Source: an uncultured Flammeovirgaceae bacterium
GTDB taxonomy: Bacteria; Bacteroidota; Bacteroidia; Cytophagales; Cyclobacteriaceae
Length of the DNA: 37,862 nucleotides
Direction: 5' to 3'
Assembly (NCBI GenBank): GCA_937899105.1
Contig: CALBPF010000286.1
Coordinates: forward strand, 1-37,862
Position numbers and translations under genes: made by a program. This document shows, one piece after another, positions 33,359-37,862 of this stretch. The notes beneath the pieces were generated by a model. That model searched no databases. It saw only the letters and a program-made list of their open reading frames with translations, and was not told the origin of the DNA. The first letter of the stretch is position 1, and every line of letters starts with the position of its first letter.

Positions 33359-33782
33359 AAATGATATAAGTTTTGTACTATATAATTTGTAATATATACA
33401 ATATATTTATGACAATACAACAGAAAATATTTTTATTTAACGTAGTTAAAATATTAATATGCCAAATATAAATGTAAATAGATTGATTATCAGCACATTA
33501 ATTTAAACCAAACAAAGAAAATATTTTTTAAAGAAATTATGTCCGTCATGCATATGCAAGCAATTAAGCGCTTATCAAAATATTTGAACTTTAACCTCGC
33601 CTAAATACTAGCTAATGGAGGAATTCGGATTTCCACTTTCTTCGGCAGGTTCACACAACTAGGGACGCGAAAAACAAAGTACTACATGTAGAAGGAATTT
33701 CAAAACCGGCTCTGAGGGTACACTCATATTTTTTTGAGCGACTGCAAAGTACATTTAGGCTTTTGTGATCTTACGGGTCAAA
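33359..33782. other. Intergenic region, 424 bases
   Basis: The part next to the peptidase start is extremely AT-rich and contains a tandem 14-bp near-repeat (33372-33399). The rest has only very short ORFs without coding character and a 10-bp palindrome CTACATGTAG at 33682-33691. I recognise no RNA gene. Confidence 0.6.
33372..33399. repeat. Tandem 14-bp near-repeat upstream of the S8 peptidase
   Basis: TTTGTACTATATAA (33372-33385) is directly followed by TTTGTAATATATAC (33386-33399), 12 of 14 identical. It lies 14-41 bases before the peptidase ATG, in the promoter region. It may be an operator or just low-complexity AT DNA. Confidence 0.4.
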
Positions 33783-34181
33783 CTAAACCCAGGCAGTCAA
33801 AATGGCTCCCATCAGCGTAAAACTAATCACAAAATAAAATGAATCGATAAACCATAGACGGATGGTGTTCCTAGAAAACAAATAATTCACTCCCATTGCC
33901 ATAGCTATCCAACCAAATCCTGTAAAAAACCCGTAAATCAGTCCTTCTTGTACGCTTAATCCTTTAAGAAACAGTGCAAGGTTAATGGCCATTATTAACT
34001 CTAGAATAAAGGCAGTCCCATAAATTTTGGCCATGTTGGCTTCTTTAAGGTCTTCTTCGGTAAAGCCATTTTCTTGCATCCATACCTTTCCAAATACAGG
34101 ACCATACCAAATGGCTCCGATCACAAAGGTTGAAATTGTGGCAACAACGATTGCCAGCCAGTTTAAAGTTGAGAAATCCAT
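33783..34181 (-). CDS. DUF1761 membrane protein
   Basis: A 132-residue protein with four membrane helices. The DUF1761 pattern is clear: NWLAIVVATISTFVIGAIWYG with the conserved IWYGPVFGKVW near the first helix end, then FTGFGWIAMAMGVNYLF and the final helix FYFVISFTLMGAIL. The function of the family is unknown. It is the last gene of a minus-strand cluster (VOC remnant, YciI, DUF1761, DUF1761) and a diverged paralogue of its upstream neighbour. Confidence 0.88.
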   Translation of the reverse strand: MDFSTLNWLAIVVATISTFVIGAIWYGPVFGKVWMQENGFTEEDLKEANMAKIYGTAFILELIMAINLALFLKGLSVQEGLIYGFFTGFGWIAMAMGVNYLFSRNTIRLWFIDSFYFVISFTLMGAILTAWV

Positions 34182-34207
34182 ATTAGTGAGTTTTGGTTGA
34201 TGAAATT

Positions 34208-34630
34208 TTATACTTGATACTTCCTCCAGAGCCCCAGTATGACGCCTGTTATTTCGTACTTGATCAGTACTACAGATTCGTCGATAAGAGTGAGCTCGAA
34301 AGACCTCAGACTAAACATGTTTTGTGTGGTAATTTCCAGGAATATAAAGCCTACCCAAAAGAGGAGGGCATATTGTAACCTTTTCAATCCGCTGTTAACA
34401 TTAAGTTTTGTAAATAAGAAGGCCATTGTATAGGCTGCAGCTACGCATGCAATGAAATTTATGCCAAGTCCAAAAGCAAGGTTGTAATCCGCAAAATCAG
34501 ACTCGGTGAGGTTGTTAAGCTCAGACCAGCGGATCCCAAAAAAAACGGCGTCATACCATACGGGTGGCACAAATTGAACAACAAAAGCGGACACCCATAC
34601 GGCGGCATGATTGATTCTAAGTTTATTCAT
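34208..34630 (-). CDS. DUF1761-like membrane protein, second copy
   Basis: A 140-residue four-helix membrane protein. AVWVSAFVVQFVPPVWYDAVFFGIRW carries the WY-aromatic signature of the DUF1761 family, followed by FGLGINFIACVAAAYTMAFL and ALLFWVGFIFLEITTQNMF. It overlaps the end of the YciI-like gene by 8 bases and is followed by another DUF1761 gene 26 bases later. The tandem pair suggests duplication and divergence or a heteromer. Confidence 0.8.
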   Translation of the reverse strand: MNKLRINHAAVWVSAFVVQFVPPVWYDAVFFGIRWSELNNLTESDFADYNLAFGLGINFIACVAAAYTMAFLFTKLNVNSGLKRLQYALLFWVGFIFLEITTQNMFSLRSFELTLIDESVVLIKYEITGVILGLWRKYQV

Positions 34631-35027
34631 TTTCTGATAGTTTTGATTCTAAAGTAAAAGCGCCCTTACTCGTATACCACGGCCTGATTTTCGTAAGTAA
34701 TCTACCTGCTTTTACCGCAGGATCATTTGCCGCTAATTCCTTTGCTTCTTCAAGACTAGCTACGTCAAGAATGAATATGCCGCCACCATTTTCAAAGGGT
34801 CCAGCCAGCAGAAGCTTTCCGTCTTCTATCATATGGCTAATGTTAGCCATATGCGCCCGTTGGATACTGTCCACCGCAGCCTTTGATAGCTCAGGACGGT
34901 CTGGGTTAGATATTAATTCGACAAAGTAGTACTTGACTATTTCAGTAGGTGGGTTGCCTTGAGCATCTTGACCCTTGAAAATAAAAGGAACAAAAAAGAG
35001 TGTTGTTATTAGACAAATGTTTTTCAT
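34623..35027 (-). CDS. Exported YciI-related protein
   Basis: A 134-residue protein. The signal peptide is KNICLITTLFFVPFIFKGQ. Then comes a YCII-like ferredoxin-fold domain: KYYFVELISNPDRPELS, AHMANISHMIEDGKLLLAGPF with the His and Asp-Gly typical of the family, and ELAANDPAVKAGRLLTKIRPW. YciI-like proteins are small putative enzymes or sensor modules; exported versions occur in Bacteroidota. It starts 2 bases after the end of the decayed VOC gene, so it was probably the second gene of that unit. Confidence 0.87.
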   Translation of the reverse strand: MKNICLITTLFFVPFIFKGQDAQGNPPTEIVKYYFVELISNPDRPELSKAAVDSIQRAHMANISHMIEDGKLLLAGPFENGGGIFILDVASLEEAKELAANDPAVKAGRLLTKIRPWYTSKGAFTLESKLSENE

Positions 35028-35028
35028 T

Positions 35029-35393
35029 TTATTGCTGATTGTATGATACCATTTAATTATGATTCGGATCCTATATATAGCCCCACTTTCTTAATGCCAC
35101 CTTCTTCCTGAATATCTCCCATAAGCCTTCATCCATAGCGTGTGGATAAGGAAATAAAAGCCTCAAAGTCTTTTACCAATAGATCGAATTGATGACGATT
35201 TTGTAGCCCAGTGTTTCCAACCAACTTGGCAGGACAAAGTAACAAATGCATTCCTGTCCAGATACCTGCATATAACTTGGCACTATTTATTTGCTGCACT
35301 TATTAAATTCACCCCAAATACATTATTGTCGAATGATAGCATATTATCCATTTCATGGACAGCTAGTGTTATGCCTTTAATTGAGTATCCCAT
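35029..35393 (-). pseudogene. Decayed VOC-family (glyoxalase-like) gene
   Basis: Three pieces in different minus-strand frames together give a whole VOC protein. Piece one (from ATG 35393) is SIKGITLAVHEMDNMLSF followed by NNVFGVNL. Piece two (to TGA at 35129) is SAKLYAGIWTGMHLLLCPAK, then NRHQFDLLVKDFEAFI, continuing past the TGA as RLMGDIQEEGGIKKVGLY. Piece three is DPNHN, TAA, MVSYNQQ and ends at 35029. The homologous order (start strand, LYAG...LLLCP, NRHQFD, QEEGGIK, YDPDGNSxV) is intact. The lesions are at least two frameshifts (near 35275-35300 and 35070-35080) and two in-frame stops. It was the first gene of the YciI/DUF1761 cluster and is certainly non-functional. Confidence 0.82.
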
Positions 35394-35521
35394 GGAGGTT
35401 GGTTTCAAGATTCATATGGGAATTTACTATTTTTAGAAAGATAGCGCCGGATCTGAAATACCGAATCGGAAAGATCCTGGCCTTAAAAGGAAGTATTCTT
35501 GGTTAAAGCCAAGAGCGAATA

Positions 35522-36562
35522 ATGCAAGTAAGTGATAAAATAGACATCAACGATCGACTGGTAAGAATTATAGGGATACAGTTTTTTGGCATCGTCATTC
35601 CTAATGCAACCGGGCTTATCAGTAATAGTGATCGTTCAGTTTATTACCTGATAGGGGCTTATGCTTATTTCACTTTAATAGCTTTTTTGATTTGGCAGGG
35701 TAACCGGATGATACTCTTTAAACTGGAAGAGAGGTACAACTGGTTCATTAATCCGGCACAAAAGGTAATTATGATTTTAGGGGGTAATGTGTTTTATACA
35801 GCTCCTCTAGTTGTAGTCATGTTATTAGGCTGGTATTGGGTTTCTGGTAATCCGGCGGATTGGACAGTAATCCAGATAACAGCGGTGGTTTGTGTAATCT
35901 GTGTAATTTTCATAACACATGCGTACGAAACGGTGATCCTCATAAAGCAACGTGAGTCTGATAAAGTGATGGGCGAAAAACTAGAACGGGCGAAGGTACA
36001 GGCGGAGCTGGAGGCTCTTAAAAACCAGATCGATCCACATTTTATGTTCAACTCGCTGAACAATCTTGCGCATCTTATTGATAACAACCCTGAAAAAGCC
36101 AGGGAATTTACCGAAAATCTCGCTGAAGTATACCGCTATATATTGTCCAATAAGGAGAGTAAACTCGTGATACTTGAAGACGAATTGCTCTTTCTGAATA
36201 AGTACATCGCTTTACTCCACTTAAGGTTTGAAGATAGTTTAAAGATTGATTTTAACTTAGAAGATCAGGACAAGGCGGCGTTTCTTATTCCGCCAATTTC
36301 TATATTTTTTGCCCTGGAGAATGTAGTAAAACACAATGAGATCTCAAATCGCTTTCCTATGGCCGTTGAGATCGGGAAAAAGGATCACGTATTATATATC
36401 ACAAATCCCGTTAAAGAGAAAAAAAAGAAACACCACTCTACGAAGGTTGGCCTGGTTAATCTAGATGAGCGCTTCAAGATCATTGTAGGCACAGGTATTC
36501 AAACCGAAATGGAGAATAATCAATTTAAATTACAGCTACCAATGTTGCCATTGGCCGGATAG
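35522..36562 (+). CDS. LytS-type sensor histidine kinase (His_kinase family)
   Basis: A 346-residue protein with four membrane helices (about 15-34, 42-60, 82-104, 115-141) and a short coiled linker. The atypical His_kinase domain has the phospho-acceptor His173 in NQIDPHFMFNSLNNLAHLI and the companion sequence ENLAEVYRYILSNKES. The C-terminal ATPase part is short, and its N-box region is FFALENVVKHNEIS. It is directly followed (1-base gap) by a LytTR response regulator, its partner. The signal is unknown. A small CTTGG/CCAAG hairpin lies just before the start (35498-35513). Confidence 0.94.
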   Translation: MQVSDKIDINDRLVRIIGIQFFGIVIPNATGLISNSDRSVYYLIGAYAYFTLIAFLIWQGNRMILFKLEERYNWFINPAQKVIMILGGNVFYTAPLVVVMLLGWYWVSGNPADWTVIQITAVVCVICVIFITHAYETVILIKQRESDKVMGEKLERAKVQAELEALKNQIDPHFMFNSLNNLAHLIDNNPEKAREFTENLAEVYRYILSNKESKLVILEDELLFLNKYIALLHLRFEDSLKIDFNLEDQDKAAFLIPPISIFFALENVVKHNEISNRFPMAVEIGKKDHVLYITNPVKEKKKKHHSTKVGLVNLDERFKIIVGTGIQTEMENNQFKLQLPMLPLAG

Positions 36563-36563
36563 T

Positions 36564-37301
36564 ATGAAAGTGTTCATAGTTGAGGATGAACCCGCCGCCA
36601 GACAGAGATTGTTTGGCATGTTGGTTAAAACTAACCCTGAAATAGAGTTAGTAGGTGAGGCAGAAAGTGTGGTGGAAGCAGTAAAGTGGATCGCAAATAG
36701 TCCCCCGCCTGATTTGGCCTTCTTTGATATTCAATTGGCGGATGATTTCTCATTTCAAATTTTTGAAATTGTTGAGGTGAACTTCCCGGTTATTTTTACT
36801 ACGGCCTATGATAAATACGTATTAGAAGCCCTGGAGCATAATTCGGTAGATTATATGTTAAAACCGATTACGGCGGAGCGATTATCCAAAGCCTTGAGTA
36901 AGGTCAAAAAGTTGGAATCACATTTTGTTTTTCAAAATCTTAAAACCAACCTACGTACTAAAGAACCTAAGAGTCGATTTTTGGTAAAAAAAGGGATTGA
37001 TTATGTGTCTGTAGAAGCCGAAAACGTGGCTTACTTCTTTACCGAACATAAACTTTCTTTCTTACGAGATACTTCAGGCGCCACGTATATGATTGATTCC
37101 AATATTACCGATCTCCTGACTCAAGTGGATACGAAAAAATTCTTTCGGGTAAATAGAAAGTACCTGGTTCATATTAATGCTATTGAACGTTTTAAGTCGG
37201 ACAATGGTAAAATTGAACTCCATCTGAAGCCCATTACAAAAGAAAAAGTGACCGTGAGTAAGGAAAATGCCCCGAATTTCCGCAACTGGATAGAGGGCTG
37301 A
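36564..37301 (+). CDS. LytTR-family response regulator
   Basis: A 245-residue regulator. The receiver domain has the acidic pocket VEDEPAARQR, phospho-acceptor Asp55 in DLAFFDIQLADDFS, and Lys in DYMLKPITAERL. The C-terminal LytTR DNA-binding domain (about 130-240) has FLVKKGIDYVSVEAENVAYF and FFRVNRKYLVHINAIERF. It forms a two-component system with the LytS-type kinase just upstream. LytTR proteins usually bind paired 9-bp direct repeats; I found no clear pair in the immediate upstream region. Its stop abuts the convergent RibD-like pseudogene. Confidence 0.95.
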   Translation: MKVFIVEDEPAARQRLFGMLVKTNPEIELVGEAESVVEAVKWIANSPPPDLAFFDIQLADDFSFQIFEIVEVNFPVIFTTAYDKYVLEALEHNSVDYMLKPITAERLSKALSKVKKLESHFVFQNLKTNLRTKEPKSRFLVKKGIDYVSVEAENVAYFFTEHKLSFLRDTSGATYMIDSNITDLLTQVDTKKFFRVNRKYLVHINAIERFKSDNGKIELHLKPITKEKVTVSKENAPNFRNWIEG

Positions 37302-37834
37302 TCAGTTTATAACTTCATAGGTAAGAATTTCAAAAGCTTTGTCGAAAGTTTCTCGTTGGGTCAGTTCCATTTTTGCAGATGCCTTAGAGTTTCCAAAGAT
37401 TCGTACACCATCGCCCAGCGCTATTGGGTTCAATTTTAATTTGATAATGTCAATGAGACCTCTTTCTAACATCCAACCGGCCAATTGCCCACCACCACAG
37501 AGGTATACATCTGTTTGAGATTCTTGTCTGACCCGTTCCACATTATCAGCGCTAAGGCCTATACAATTCACCTCTCGGCTCGACTCATCAAAGTTTAAAG
37601 TGTCTGAAACAATATAGTGTTCCATATGAGGTAAGCTCGTTGCCCTGCCTTTAAGCCGTACGCATATCCAAACTCATAGGTGTTTCTACCCATGATCACT
37701 GTTTGAAAGCGCTGAAGATCGCTCAGGTATTTTTCTACAGCCGGACCTTCACCCTGAAAGGCGCTAATGTCATTGTTTGGTCCTGAAATAAAACCATCAA
37801 TAGAAGAGGCTACATAGTAAACTATCTTTTTCAT
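37302..37834 (-). pseudogene. RibD C-terminal/dihydrofolate-reductase-like gene with one frameshift
   Basis: Two overlapping minus-strand frames give one protein. The N-terminal part (from ATG 37834) has KKIVYYVASSIDGFISGPN and FQTVIMGRNTYEFGYAYGLK. The C-terminal part has HYIVSDTLNF, QTDVYLCGGGQLAGWMLE and LKLNPIALGDGVRIFG. The frame changes at about 37628-37632. Homologues read AYPHMxHYIxS there, and adding one base to the CC in TACCTCATATGG restores AYPHMEHY. The whole length (about 177 residues) then fits the RibD_C family of NADPH-dependent reductase-like proteins. Either a recent one-base deletion or a sequencing error; no other lesion is seen. Confidence 0.85.
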
Positions 37835-37862
37835 AATTAGGATATTCTAGGTACTAGTTAAT

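Noticed and set aside
33540..33605. 21-codon ORF starting at ATG 33540
   Set aside because: Too short, no ribosome binding site or conserved pattern.
37302..37625. Separate 107-residue gene
   Set aside because: It is the C-terminal half of the RibD-like protein after a frameshift; its apparent start Met is the internal Met of the PHMEHY segment.
1..37862. CRISPR arrays, insertion sequences, prophage or integrative elements
   Set aside because: No regularly spaced repeats, transposase, integrase or phage gene was found on either strand.

Overview
The window is bacterial and fits a marine-type Bacteroidota, probably of the order Cytophagales. The evidence is the AT-rich intergenic DNA, the TAnnTTTG -7 promoter boxes typical of that phylum, a Bacteroidota-type PurM, a PorE-like OmpA lipoprotein, lamin-tail surface proteins, a degenerate DksA/TraR protein and many lipoproteins. 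No rRNA, CRISPR array, insertion sequence or phage module is visible. The phylum call is an inference from protein character, not from a search.

Layout. 1-2.2 kb: the end of a beta-lactamase-fold serine hydrolase, a DUF2281/PIN toxin-antitoxin pair and a DinB-family protein. 2.2-5.2 kb: a Crp/Fnr regulator divergent from a small membrane protein, then aspartate-semialdehyde dehydrogenase coupled to a THUMP-like methyltransferase. 5.3-8.2 kb: a large secreted lamin-tail protein and a 54-codon small ORF. 8.4-10.1 kb: DksA-like protein, ScpB and an RluB-type pseudouridine synthase. 10.1-11.8 kb: a membrane histidine kinase and tRNA-Phe(GAA). 11.8-14.0 kb: a membrane iron-sulfur protein interrupted by an in-frame TGA, followed by its CCG-domain partner. 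14.0-17.9 kb (minus strand): a response regulator - histidine kinase - DM13 lipoprotein - outer-membrane protein operon with a direct-repeat operator in front. 18.1-20.6 kb: a conserved small protein and a PorE-like OmpA lipoprotein. 20.7-22.3 kb: a fusion of a BLUF blue-light sensor to PurM. 22.3-29.4 kb: a TPR histidine kinase, an M1 aminopeptidase, thiol peroxidase and an M14 carboxypeptidase. 29.5-31.8 kb: a patatin-like lipase, a methyltransferase, a small membrane protein and an RDD protein. 32-33.4 kb: a subtilisin-like lipoprotein. 33.8-35.4 kb: a minus-strand cluster of two DUF1761 proteins, a YciI protein and a decayed VOC/glyoxalase gene. 35.5-37.3 kb: a LytS/LytTR two-component pair. 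37.3-37.8 kb: a frameshifted RibD/DHFR-like gene.

The outstanding item is the BLUF-PurM protein (20674-22257). It has all the flavin-site residues of a working BLUF photosensor and a complete AIR-synthase domain, joined by the helical segment through which BLUF proteins usually signal. If functional, it would tie de novo purine synthesis directly to blue light. Other items worth checking are the TGA in the Fe-S protein, the decayed VOC gene, a 20-bp perfect palindrome before the patatin gene, the tandem operator before the OmpR-type regulator, and four genes whose -7 box lies only 3-5 nt before the ATG, which suggests leaderless transcripts.

The window is rich in signalling, with four histidine kinases (two with adjacent response regulators), a Crp-type regulator and the BLUF protein. 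All functional assignments come from reading motifs; no database comparison was run.
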